A DNA stretch of 64,000 bases, from NCBI GenBank assembly GCA_947561715.1, contig OX387203.1, forward strand, positions 8,742,001-8,806,000. The letters run 5' to 3'. The notes beneath the pieces are model-generated. The model saw only the letters and a program-made list of their open reading frames with translations. It made no database searches and was not told the DNA's origin. The DNA comes from Ascidia mentula (lineage: Eukaryota > Chordata > Ascidiacea > Phlebobranchia > Ascidiidae). Both the position numbers and the translations under genes were made by a program. Within the stretch, counting starts at the first letter, position 1. Each line of letters begins with the position of its first letter. Shown here one piece after another: positions 23,709-36,100 of this stretch.

Positions 23709-24983
23709 AGAATGTGTGATGTGAAGTCTGGCCTTTAAATGACAACCCGGAAAGACCCTACGTTTTTTATCATTATTGCATCTCATATGATTTATCATCT
23801 ATTAATACATCTTGAAAGAGTTTTAAAGTAGCGTGCCATTATCTATCTATCGATTTTACTTTATGAAAACCTATTAAGCCAATTGAAAAACTCGAACTCT
23901 ACGCAATTTTCTCGTATTTCACAGATCATATATCGCGATGACACAATTTTAATCATGGTTGATTGTGACTAAGTTAAACTCGGGAATGAAATTGTTGGAA
24001 ATGTAACAATATTGACGGAGAATCGTTTTCAGCTACTTTCGTTCTAACACTTCAAAAGTCTGACAGCTTTTTTTCTGTAGAATTACGAACATTATTGTGA
24101 ACATCATGATCAACAAATTAAATTAAGTACTCACAATTTAAAAAAATAAAAGTTGTAAATTTGACGTTTTCATATCGTTTGTTGTGAAACCAATTTTATT
24201 GTTAAATGTTCTGTAATTATGGATCACAAGAAACGTTTTGATGGATCGAAAGATGCATTCCTTAACTGATAAATAGAGCTAATAATACCCAGTACAAGGT
24301 TGATTGCCCAAGAATAATCAAAACATTTTGCGCTTTACTTTAAAACTACGAACTTTTTTCCGAAAAAACAGTTTTCACAGCAAAAAGCAGCAAAAATGCA
24401 GTTTGGTTTGCACCAAAAGTTTGCAATTCGGTGTCGACCTCAAACATGTTCTACGCAATGGCAACAAAATTAGTCAAGCAGATTTTATTCAATACGAAAT
24501 CAAAGCCGCGTAAAATCAAGAAGAATGAAAATCACAAGATTAGAAACTTGGCCCGTAATATGTTCAGCTTCTCCATAAAAACTAAAGTCAAAAGATGGTA
24601 AGATGCTAAAACTCCTTTGCATATATACTTGTTTGCGATGGATAAATCATATTTCAACAAAAAGTTAAATATATCATGTGGCTTGTTGGGAAATCAAAAA
24701 AACATTTAGTGACTTGTTGGCATTTTACCATCTTTTGACTTTAGTCTGTTATTGACAGTTGGCAACGAGAGCATGCTGGCACCAAAACGCTGTCTTGTGA
24801 ACTGAAAATTGTAACTAAGTTAAATTTTAGTTCCTTCAAGAAATCATACATTTCTCTTAAAAAAGAAACGTGGTCGAAAGTGTGACTCACCATCTAGAAA
24901 GGCCTTAAATCAGCACATGAGCACTGAGCTGAACATTTGATGGGAAACATTGACAAATCGTGCGGAAAAATTAAGTATTAGTT
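23709..24983. other. Intergenic A-B, with a 21-bp inverted repeat
   Basis: No gene. The first half resembles the B-C and C-D intergenic regions, so it belongs to the duplicated unit. The perfect inverted repeat ACTAAAGTCAAAAGATGGTA(A) at 24581-24601 and its complement at 24725-24745 bound a possible small MITE. The last 250 bp matches the region upstream of gene A (about 19480-19763), showing that the promoter-proximal DNA was duplicated too. Confidence 0.65.
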
Positions 24984-27900
24984 ATGATGCATTTCAGAGT
25001 TGTTTGCGTGTGCATATGTTTACTGGCGATTATTCATGGCGGGTCGGCATGGTATGTTCTTTGCCTATTCGAATTCAACGTAAATAATAAACCAATTTTC
25101 TCGGCAAATGGTTTTCAGATATTCGGTTGGAATGTTTAAATTAGTTAGGATGCAAAACCAAGCATTAATGCTAGTAGTCTCTTACAACCTTTTTGGTGAA
25201 CATTTTCAATTACGCTAGAATGTAAATGTGTTTTAAGTGATTGTTATCATGTTTTTGTGCCGACAGAATATTTTTGTTGCCAGTAATTATTTTGTAAAAA
25301 TTTGGCTAAATGGTGATTTGATTGACGTACTTTTGCAGGTGGCGTAGACGAAGACGAAGATGCGACTCCACGCCTTGCCAATGGACCTGGGGAGGCTGCT
25401 CAGTGCCATGCGGTGGTGGAACCCAATCTCCCCGAGTAACTAAAAGACAAGGAAATTGTGGCGCATGCAATTTACCCAGCCCGAGGTCGTGCAACAACCA
25501 ATGTTGTCGAGGTAATAAAATAAAGAGCCGGTCTCTCCTCGATTGTTGCTTAGTAAAGTTTGTTTTTTATTGATGAAACTGATTACTGCGTTTACCACAC
25601 CATGTTGGTATGTTGGTACTTTCGCCAATAAGTTACAGCGATACAGATATTAGGTGCATTCCGTTGAACGCACTGTCACGACGAATCAGTTCACATCAGC
25701 GCAGTTGGTGACTGGCAACAGTCTTGTCGCTAACTGTCCAGACTATTTCACTTTGTGGTGACTTTGCAGGGGACATGGTTACTTTGTAGGTACCAAACAA
25801 GGTACGAACTCCCGGAGACGAGCCACAGCAGAAAACACTACGGCCAAACAACTGCTTGGGAACCAATAGTGTTGTCGGCTTGGTATCACGAAAATCACAA
25901 GCTCGTTGCTCGTACATAAAATACAGTAGCTGTTAATAACTGTAATCTACACTGTGAGTGGCAGTTAGTATTACTGCTAGAGAACACATGTACCTTGTAT
26001 GGTACCGTAATGTACTTGTTATTCAAACTCCAGATATCGCATTTCCACTGTTATTCTCATGTTTGTTTCAGTGAACTGTTATTGGGCATCATGGAGGAGT
26101 TGGGGAGGATGCACTGCGATCTGTGGAAGTGGAATCAGGACACGGACCCGAGGATACGGCCGTAGCGCTAGTTGCGGAGGAAGTCAGTGTTCTGGAAGCT
26201 CAACTATGTCGGAGGCTTGCAACACAAAATGCTGTCCGGTGAACTGCGCTTGGGGTCCTTGGGGATTGTACGGATCATGTTCCGCCAATTGTGGCGAAGG
26301 AACGCAGTCTAGATCTCGCTCTACAACAAGATCACATTCTTGCGGAGGTTCTTGCTCCGGGTCGTCAACTTCGTCTCGTCCGTGCAGCAATCCTTCCCGT
26401 GAGTTAAAACCGTTTCATCATTGAACAAAAATTCCAAGCAATTAAACTTCAACACAAGTTACATGTAACATTGCACAATATCCCGGGTGGCTATTTTTTT
26501 GGTTTTAGTGAACTGCACTGTATCGGATTGGGAAAACTGGAGCACTTGTCCACAAACATGTGGTGTGACGAACAATAAAGTCAGGAACAGATCAGTGATC
26601 ACTAATAACACGTGTGGAGGGGAGGAGTGTCCGACCCTGCAGGAAGTCGAGAGTTGTGAAGTGATTTGTTACAATGGAGCCACTGCGACTGCTACGGGTT
26701 GTTTATGTCAACCAGGGTGGAGCGGTCTTTGTTGTGATCAAGGTACATATTTTCTGTAGTAAAAACCGTATCTCCCTAGCTATTTCCCTCTGGTTAACAA
26801 CAGTGACATACAACGTCACTGTTTGGTTTTCCAGACGTTAACGAGTGCACCCAACAAGGAAGTAGTTCATGCCCCTTGAATTCAATCTGCGTCAACACAG
26901 AAGGAAGTTACCACTGTGATTGCCAGTCTGGCTACAAAAACGACGATTTTGGATGTGAAAGTACGTCATCAGGAAATTGCGGGAACACAGCAGATAACAA
27001 GGACATGTCTAAACGAAATTAAAAAAGCGCTTCTTTCTGTTAATACTAAACTGTTACATGATATTTTTTTTTGCAAATTTTCAATTTTTTCGCCTATAAT
27101 ACTCATTTAATATTGCTTGTTCCAGATATTAACGAATGCGATGACCAGAGTGCCACATGCCACCAAAACGCACAGTGTATCGATACTGATGGAAGCTTCT
27201 ACTGTTTGTGTGATGAAGGGTACACTGGAAACGGTACTCATTGCTCAGGTAAAGGACCACGCACTTCATCTCCTCTTAATGTAGACAAACATTGAAACAC
27301 ATAAAAATTTAATTCTACACATATTATGCATTAGGTTACATGGGTAAAACGTTACAATTGCGCTACGTTGATTAATAACCGAAACTTACTTTTATAGAAA
27401 TAAACGAGTGTGAAGCGGGCAGTGATACTTGCCCAGACAACAGTGAATGCGTCAACATTGAAGGAAGCTATACTTGTCCTTGTCTTCCTGGCTTCGTGTC
27501 CCAAGGCGGACAATGCTCTGGTTCGAATTAATGAGAAACGTTTTTCATATTTGTCTTACGCGCCAATCAACAACAAAACTGTGTTGGCAATAGATAATTA
27601 TGCTATGGAAACAAGAAACGTCTCAAATTTATTCACTCATATGTTCCACGTGTAAAAAAAACCTTCTCAGCCATTCTTATTTTCAAACATGTAAATTGTG
27701 TTAAACCTATTGAAGTTTATGTAGCCTTTTGTTCTGAACATCGATCTACAGATATCAACGAATGTACCGAAGAAACCGCTAATTGCCACGTCCGAGCAAT
27801 ATGTGAAAATAAAGTTGGGTCGTACGATTGTCGATGTGCTGAAGGTTTCGAAGGGGACGGCAGGACCTGTGTTGGTGAGAAATAAACGGACATGTTTATT

Positions 27901-28606
27901 TGTTTTTTTGTCATACACATTGATGACAAGTCTTTCTATGACCCAAATTTGATACGTGGGTATAAAGAATCAATAAGTTTCCAAATTAAAAGAAAACTTC
28001 AGTTTGAAAGCTTTTATGAAAATTTCTAAATTTTTGATAGGAATTGTGCTGAATTTGGCGAAAATGCGTGTCCAGATAACGCTGTGTGCGCTGATTTGCC
28101 TGAGGGATGTAGGTTTGAATGTAAATCCGGAATCCTTCAGGCAAATCAGCGCACACGTCGTTATCTGTTGCTTGTGGTGTTAGGTTAGTTGGCCTACTGC
28201 ATATGAAATTTAATGCTTCACGATTTGTAATGATTCATGGCGAAAATTATGTGAAGATATCAACGAATGCGATGACGATTCGTGTACAGTGGCCCACATG
28301 GAATGCACAAACACGGTTGGTAGTTACGTGTGTGCTTGTCCTGATCACATGGAATTGGAAAATGGAGAATGCATCGGTAAGAAACTGTTCGAAAGTTCGA
28401 TTTTCTGTGAATACTTGTTGGTGTTGTGATTGCCAAAACTACATCAACAGACCTTGTACAGTGTTGAAATATGTGCTTGGTAAACTTCTCTACAACATAA
28501 ACAACAGAACTTAACATTGTTTCGGTTCGACTGAAAACAAGCTCAGTGATTCCTTGTTGGTAAACTCACGAATTTCTTTTCAGATCTTCCGCCTGACTTA
28601 CTTTAG
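24984..28606 (+). CDS. TSR/cbEGF paralogue B, secreted
   Basis: Exons: 24984-25051 (two adjacent in-frame ATGs, 24984 and 24987), 25339-25511, 26072-26398, 26509-26742, 26835-26960, 27126-27248, 27398-27520, 27752-27874, 28257-28376 and 28584-28606. The frame is open throughout (about 479 codons). Domains: signal peptide, six-arginine run, TSR 1, an exon with two TSRs (starting VNCYWASW and VNCAWGPW), a TSR/EGF exon, five cbEGFs, and a last exon encoding DLPPDLL then stop. Like A and C it stops before the transmembrane exon of D, so the product should be secreted. Tryptophan (W-x-x-W) and CxxSCGxG motifs mark the TSRs as potential C-mannosylation and O-fucosylation sites. Intron 2 carries a MITE-family insertion shared with C and D but not A. 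Confidence 0.83.
25681..25925. mobile_element. MITE-family insertion in intron 2 of gene B
   Basis: The block starts with CATCAGCGCAGTTGGTGACTG and carries ACTTTGTGGTGACTTTGC, the signature of the hairpin family at 7547. It ends near GGCTTGGTATCACGAA. Homologous blocks occupy the same intron in C (30655-30890) and D (42122-42357) but not in A, so insertion came after A split from the ancestor of B-D. Confidence 0.6.
28033..28165. repeat. Relic EGF exon with inverted copy (gene B intron)
   Basis: Same structure as in gene A: a half-EGF reading (ACPDNAVCADLPEG) at about 28040-28108 and an inverted copy of its end at 28129-28165. It lies between the fourth and fifth cbEGF exons. Its presence in A and B shows it predates their separation. 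Confidence 0.7.
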
Positions 28607-30129
28607 AGAACGTGTGATGTGAAGTCTGGCCTTTAAATGACAACCCGGAAAGACCCTACGTTTTTTTTTATTATTGCATCTCATATGATTTATCATCCAT
28701 AAATACATCTTGAAAGAGTTTTAAAGTAGCGTGCCATTATCTATCTATCTATTTTAGTTTATGAAAACCTATTAAGCCAATTGAAAAACTCGAACGCTAC
28801 GCAATTTTATCTCTCGTATTTCACAGATCATATATCGCGATGACACAATTTTCATCATGGTTTATTGAGACTAAGTTAAACTCGAGAATCAAATTGTTGG
28901 AAATGTAACTATATTGACGGAGAATCGTTTTCAGCTGCTTTTCGTTCTATCACTTCAAACGTCTGACAGCTTTTTTTCTGTAGAATTACGAACATTAATT
29001 TGAACAACGTAATCAACAAATTAAAAAAGTACTCACGATTTTTAAAAAAAGTCGTAAATTTGACGTTTTCATATAGTTTGTAGTGAAACCTATTTTATTG
29101 TTAAATTTTCGGTAATATCATGGATCACAAAGCACGTTTTGATCGTAAAATACATTCCTCAGCTTATAAAAAGTGTTAGCAATACCCAGTACAAGGTTGA
29201 TTGCTCAAGAATAATCGAAATATTGTTTGCTGTATTTGAACAATAGCAACAGTTTAGTGCGATTTTGGGTCAGGCGATGAACCGATCTTGCACACCGGGA
29301 TTCGAACCCCAAGTGATCCAGGCCACGAACATCGATCGAGGATTCCTTACTGGTATATGTGTCGGGGGCTAAAGCGATGTTATTGGTCTGCGAACGTTAA
29401 TTTTTTACATATCCATAGAGCTTCATGCGGTCATTTTCTTGACAATATGTCGACTATTGCGCAATACATCCACCAGAGCGTAATACATGACTTGTTTGCT
29501 AATGTTTCTCCCACAACCTCATGCGCTTGGATTCCACAATTTTCGGTGCTTGCTGGGACCTCATTAGACAGAATGCTACGTGTTGTTAGGCGTACTTTTT
29601 GCTTTATTAATTTTTCGGCCATGGCAGGGGGCGCTTGCGATTAGGCAGCTCTGTGGAGGTCGTGTAGATATTTTCCAACTGATTAAGTTCTTGAATTTCT
29701 ATGTACAAATTCTGTTGCATCAAAATCTGGTTAAACAAGAAAGATCGATAAAAGTAGTATTCAACAAACGGCTAAACATATTATGAAATGAAAGCTGTAA
29801 TAATCTCTAAAGTAGAATTGCAAAAAAATAAATAATACCAGAAATTTTGTGTAAAATTGCTTAGTGTCTTGGAATTTCCGGAATTTTAATTTTGCCAGAG
29901 CAATTTAATGAGCCGTTGTTTACAAAGATGCGTCAGAAGTTTGGCTTCATTTGAATTTTACTTCCTTGTTCTTCAATCTCGCTTCCTTAATTGCTCTAAA
30001 TGCTTGACTCATCCTTAAAACTCTTCAAATTAGCGCAAGCACGCTTGTGGTTCGTACATTCATTTGAGACCAAATAGTGTTGAAACGTTTATTTTAGCAA
30101 AACTGCAGAAATTTTAAGCACCGGTAGTT
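28607..30129. other. Intergenic B-C
   Basis: No gene. Highly similar to 40000-41597, so it is part of the duplicated unit containing gene C. It contains a tRNA-like repeat, listed separately. Frames at 29288-29644 and 29580-29786 overlap that repeat and are not supported as genes. Confidence 0.6.
29262..29400 (-). repeat. tRNA-like (SINE-type) repeat
   Basis: On the minus strand a GGGGTTCGAATCCC block (complement near 29298-29312) matches the B box and T-arm of tRNA genes, followed by GGTGTGC. A related sequence occurs at 40722-40850 and, more diverged, at 54915-55110 and 62505-62720. No full cloverleaf or clear A box was found, so this is a tRNA-derived repeat at best, not a tRNA gene. Confidence 0.45.
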
Positions 30130-33100
30130 ATGCTGAAAACTCTTTTCGTTTGTTTATGTTTGCTGGCAATTATTCATGGCGCATCGGCATGGTAAGTATG
30201 TTTGTTGTTGTGCGGAGTGAGGTTTGTGATGTGTTTGTAAATCGAATTTTGCCGTCAAAAAGAAATACAAATTGCAGCAAAATGTTCGATTTACCCCAGA
30301 ATTTGGACTTCTGCAGGTTGTTTTGGAGTGATTGTAGCACCACGCCCTGTCAATGGAGGTGGGGAAGCTGCTCACGACCTTGTGGAGGTGGAAGAATGTA
30401 TCCAACAATAACTCGGAGTAAGGGAGAGTGCAGTTCCTGCAACTTGCCTTACTCGAGATCGTGCAACACCCAATGTTGTCGAGGTAATGAAACAGAGAAT
30501 AGGTTTCTCCTTATTTGCTGTTCAGTGGAAAATGAGGTTAAATTTGTTTTAAATTTATGAAACATATCAATGCGACTACAAAAAAACGTGCTGTTGTGTT
30601 GGAACGTAATAGCGATACAGATATTAGCTACAAAGCGTTGTGCGCATTGCTTCGACCTGCCAATACACATCAGTGCAGTTGGTGACTGACAACAGTCTTA
30701 TCAGCTATAAAGAGAGGATCTCACTTTGCAGTTTCTTTGCGCTGGATGTCGCTGCGTTAGGTCCCAAACGAGGTACGAGCGGCTAGAGACAAACTGTATT
30801 GGATAATACCATCGCCAAGCAACTGCTTGGGATCTAATAGTGTGGCCGGCTTGGTATCACGAACATTATTGGCTCATTCCGTGTACATAATATACAGAAA
30901 TTGGCAATATAACAATTATAATCTACACTCCGAGTGGAAGTTAGTAGTACTCTTTATGAACAAATGTACTTTGAATTTAACTGTAATGAAATTTTGTAAT
31001 AAAAAAATTCAATCTCTGTGTTTTAAGATATCGCATTTCGACTATTACCATCATGATTGTTTCAGTGAACTGCTATTGGGCATCATGGAGGAGTTGGGGT
31101 GGATGCTCTGCGAGCTGTGGAAGTGGAATCAGGACACGGACCCGGGGATACGGCCGGAGTGCAAGTTGCGGAGGCAGTCGTTGTTACGGAGGCTCAACTT
31201 CGTCACAGACTTGTAACACAAGATGCTGTCCGGTGAACTGCGCCTGGGGATCATGGGGGCGTTACGGTTCATGCTCCGCCAATTGTGGCGGAGGAACGCA
31301 GTCTAGATCTCGCTCTAAAACAAGATCCGATTCTTGCGGAGGGTCTTGCTCTGGGTTTTCGTATTCTTCTCGCTCGTGCAATACTCACTCTTGCCCTATC
31401 AATTGTCGTTGGAGTTCATGGGGTGAATACGGGACATGTTCTGTCTCTTGCGGAGGGGGGACACACGTTAGATCAAGAAATATCTCTGTAAGTTCCCGGC
31501 ATGGAGGTTTAGCTTGTTCGGGGCCATCGAAGTCTTCAAGTAGATGTAACTCTCAGCTTTGCCCTATCAATTGTCGTTGGAGTTTGTGGGGTGAATACGG
31601 GACATGTTCTGTCTCTTGCGGAGGTGGAACACAGGTTAGATCAAGAAATATCTCTGTAAGTTCCAGGCATGGAGGTTTAGCTTGTTCGGGGCCATCAACG
31701 TCTTCAAGTAGATGCAACTCTCAGCTTTGCCCTATCAATTGTCGTTGGAGTTTGTGGGGTGAATACGGGAAATGTTCTGTCTCTTGCGGAGGTGGAACAC
31801 AGGTTAGATCAAGAAATATCTCTGTAAGTTCCAGGCATGGAGGTTTAGCTTGTTCGGGGCCATCAACGTCTTCAAGTAGATGCAATTCTCAGCCTTGTCC
31901 TATTGATTGTCGTTGGAGTTTGTGGGGTGAATACGGGACATCTTCTGTCTCTTGCGGAGGTGGAACACAGGTTAGATCAAGAAATATCTCTGTAAGTTCC
32001 AGGCATGGAGGTTTAGCTTGTTCGGGGCCATCAACGTCTTCAAGTAGATGCAACTCTCAGCTTTGCCCTATCAATTGTCGTTTGAGTTTGTGGGGTGAAT
32101 ACGGGACATGTTCTGTCTCTTGCGGAGGGGGGACACACGTTAGATCAAGAAATATCGATGTAAGTTCCAGACATGGGGGTTTAGCTTGTTCGGGGCCATC
32201 GAAGTCTTCAAGTAGATGCAATTCTCAGCCTTGCCCTATCAATTGTCGTTGGAGTTTGTGGGGTGAATACGGGACATGTTCTGTCTCTTGCGGAGGGGGG
32301 ACACACGTTAGATCAAGAAATATCGATGTAAGTTCCAGGCATGGGGGTTTAGCTTGTTCGGGGCCATCAACGTCTTCAAGTAGATGCAACTCTCAGCTTT
32401 GCCCTATCAATTGTCGTTGGAGTTTGTGGGGTGAATACGGGACATGTTCTGTCTCTTGCGGAGGTGGAACACAGGTTAGATCAAGAAATATCTCTGTAAG
32501 TTCCAGGCATGGAGGTTTAGCTTGTTCGGGGCCATCAACGTCTTCAAGTAGATGCAACTCTCAGCTTTGCCCTATCAATTGTCGTTGGAGTTTGTGGGGT
32601 AAATACGGGACATGTTCTGTCTCTTGCGGAGGGGGGACACACGTTAGATCAAGAAATATCGATGTAAGTTCCAGACATGGGGGTTTAGCTTGTTCGGGGC
32701 CATCAACGTCTTCAAGTACTTGTAACTCTCAGCCTTGCCCTATAGATTGTCGTTGGAGTTTGTGGGGTGAATACGGGACATGTTCTGTCTCTTGCGGAGG
32801 GGGGACACACGTTAGATCAAGAAATATCGATGTAAGTTCCAGACATGGGGGTTTAGCTTGTTCGGGGCCATCAACGTCTTCAAGTACTTGTAACTCTCAG
32901 CCTTGCCCTATAGATTGTCGTTGGAGTTTGTGGGGTGAATACGGGACATGTTCTGTCTCTTGCGGAGGGGGGACACACGTTAGATCAAGAAATATCGATG
33001 TAAGTTCCAGACATGGGGGTTTAGCTTGTTCGGGGCCATCAACGTCTTCAAGTACTTGTAACTCTCAGCCTTGCCCTATAGATTGTCGTTGGAGTTTGTG

Positions 33101-36100
33101 GGGTGAATACGGGACATGTTCTGTCTCTTGCGGAGGGGGGACACACGTTATATCAAGAAATATCGATGTAAGTTCCAGACATGGGGGTTTAGCTTGTTCG
33201 GGGCCATCAACGTCTTCAAGTACTTGTAACTCTCAGCCTTGCCCTATAGATTGTCGTTGGAGTTTGTGGGGTGAATACGGGACATGTTCTGTCTCTTGCG
33301 GAGAGGGGACACACGTTAGATCAAGAAATATCGATGTAAGTTCCAGACATGGGGGTTTAGCTTGTTCGGGGCCATCAACGTCTTCAAGTACTTGTAACTC
33401 TCAGCCTTGTCCTATAGATTGTCGTTGGAGTTTGTGGGGTGAATACGGGACATGTTCTGTCTCTTGCGGAGGGGGGACACACGTTAGATCAAGAAATATC
33501 GATGTAAGTTCCAGACATGGGGGTTTAGCTTGTTCGGGGCCATCAACGTCTTCAAGTACTTGTAACTCTCAGCCTTGCCCTATAGATTGTCGTTGGAGTT
33601 CATGGGGTGAATACGGGACATGTTCTGTCTCTTGCGGAGGGGGGACACACGTTAGATCAAGAAATATCGATGTAAGTTCCAGGCATGGAGGTTTAGCTTG
33701 TTCGGGGCCATCGAAGTCTTCAAGTAGATGCAACTCTCAGCTTTGCCCTATCAATTGTCGTTGGAGTTTGTGGGGTGAATACGGGACATGTTCTGTCTCT
33801 TGCGGAGGTGGAACACACGTTAGATCAAGAAATATCGATGTAAGTTCCAGGCATGGGGGTTTAGCTTGTTCGGGGCATCAACGTCTTCAAGTACTTGTAA
33901 CTCTCAGCCTTGCCCTATAGATTGTCGTTGGAGTTTGTGGGGTGAATACGGGACATGTTCTGTCTCTTGCGGAGGTGGAACACAGGTTAGATCAAGAAAT
34001 ATCTCTGTAAGTTCTAGGCATGGAGGTTTAGCTTGTTCGGGGCCATCAACGTCTTCAAGTAGATGCAATTCTCAGCTTTGCCCTATCAATTGTCGTTGGA
34101 GTTTGTGGGGTGAATACGGGACATGTTCTGTCTCTTGCGGAGGGGGGACACACGTTAGATCAAGAAATATCGATGTAAGTTCCAGGCATGGGGGTTTAGC
34201 TTGTTCGGGGCCATCGAAGTCTTCAAGTAGATGCAACTCTCAGCCTTGCCCTATCAATTGTCGTTGGAGTTTGTGGGGTGAATACGGGACATGTTCTGTC
34301 TCTTGCGGAGGGGGAACGCAGATTAGATCAAGAAAGATCGCTGAAAGTTCCAGGCATGGGGGTTTAGCTTGTTTCGGGCCATCAACGTCTTCAAGTGGAT
34401 GTAACTCTCAGCCTTGCCCTATCAATTGTCGTTGGAGTTTGTGGGGTGAATACGGGACATGTTCTGTCTCCTGCGGAGGGGGAACGCAGATTAGATCAAG
34501 AAAGATCGCTGAAAGTTCCAGGCATGGGGGTTTAGCTTGTTTCGGGCCATCAACGTCTTCAAGTGTATGTAACTCTCAGCCTTGCCCTATCAATTGTCGT
34601 TGGAGTTTGTGGGGTGAATACGGGACATGTTCTGTCTCTTGCGGAGGGGGGACACACGTTAGATCAAGAAATATCGATGTAAGTTCCAGACATGGGGATT
34701 TAGCTTGTTCGGGGCCATCAACGTCTTCAAGTACTTGTAACTCTCAGCCTTGCCCTATAGATTGTCGTTGGAGTTTGTGGGGTGAATACGGGACATGTTC
34801 TGTCTCTTGCGGAGGGGGGACACACGTTAGATCAAGAAATATCGATGTAAGTTCCAGACATGGGGGTTTAGCTTGTTCGGGGCCATCAACGTCTTCAAGT
34901 ACTTGTAACTCTCAGCCTTGCCCTATAGATTGTCGTTGGAGTTTGTGGGGTGAATACGGGACATGTTCTGTCTCTTGCGGAGGGGGGACACACGTTAGAT
35001 CAAGAAATATCGATGTAAGTTCCAGACATGGGGGTTTAGCTTGTTCGGGGCCATCAACGTCTTCAAGTACTTGTAACTGTCAGCCTTGCCCTATAGATTG
35101 TCGTTGGAGTTTGTGGGGTGAATACGGGACATGTTCTGTCTCTTGCGGAGGGGGGACACACGTTAGATCAAGAAATATCGATGTAAGTTCCAGACATGGG
35201 GGTTTAGCTTGTTCGGGGCCATCAACGTCTTCAAGTACTTGTAACTCTCAGCCTTGTCCTATAGATTGTCGTTGGAGTTTGTGGGGTGAATACGGGACAT
35301 GTTCTGTCTCTTGCGGAGGGGGGACACACGTTAGATCAAGAAATATCGATGTAAGTTCCAGACATGGGGGTTTAGCTTGTTCGGGGCCATCAACGTCTTC
35401 AAGTACTTGTAACTCTCAGCCTTGCCCTATAGATTGTCGTTGGAGTTCATGGGGTGAATACGGGACATGTTCTGTCTCTTGCGGAGGGGGGACACACGTT
35501 AGATCAAGAAATATCGATGTAAGTTCCAGGCATGGAGGTTTAGCTTGTTCGGGGCCATCGAAGTCTTCAAGTAGATGCAACTCTCAGCTTTGCCCTATCA
35601 ATTGTCGTTGGAGTTTGTGGGGTGAATACGGGACATGTTCTGTCTCTTGCGGAGGTGGAACACACGTTAGATCAAGAAATATCGATGTAAGTTCCAGGCA
35701 TGGGGGTTTAGCTTGTTCGGGGCATCAACGTCTTCAAGTACTTGTAACTCTCAGCCTTGCCCTATAGATTGTCGTTGGAGTTTGTGGGGTGAATACGGGA
35801 CATGTTCTGTCTCTTGCGGAGGTGGAACACAGGTTAGATCAAGAAATATCTCTGTAAGTTCTAGGCATGGAGGTTTAGCTTGTTCGGGGCCATCAACGTC
35901 TTCAAGTAGATGCAATTCTCAGCTTTGCCCTATCAATTGTCGTTGGAGTTTGTGGGGTGAATACGGGACATGTTCTGTCTCTTGCGGAGGGGGGACACAC
36001 GTTAGATCAAGAAATATCGATGTAAGTTCCAGGCATGGGGGTTTAGCTTGTTCGGGGCCATCGAAGTCTTCAAGTAGATGCAACTCTCAGCCTTGCCCTA

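Noticed and set aside
29298-29312. Functional tRNA gene
   Set aside because: Only the T-arm/B-box is recognisable; no cloverleaf or A box could be placed.
29288-29644. 118-codon frame in the B-C spacer
   Set aside because: It overlaps the tRNA-like repeat, and its counterpart in the C-D spacer is not open.
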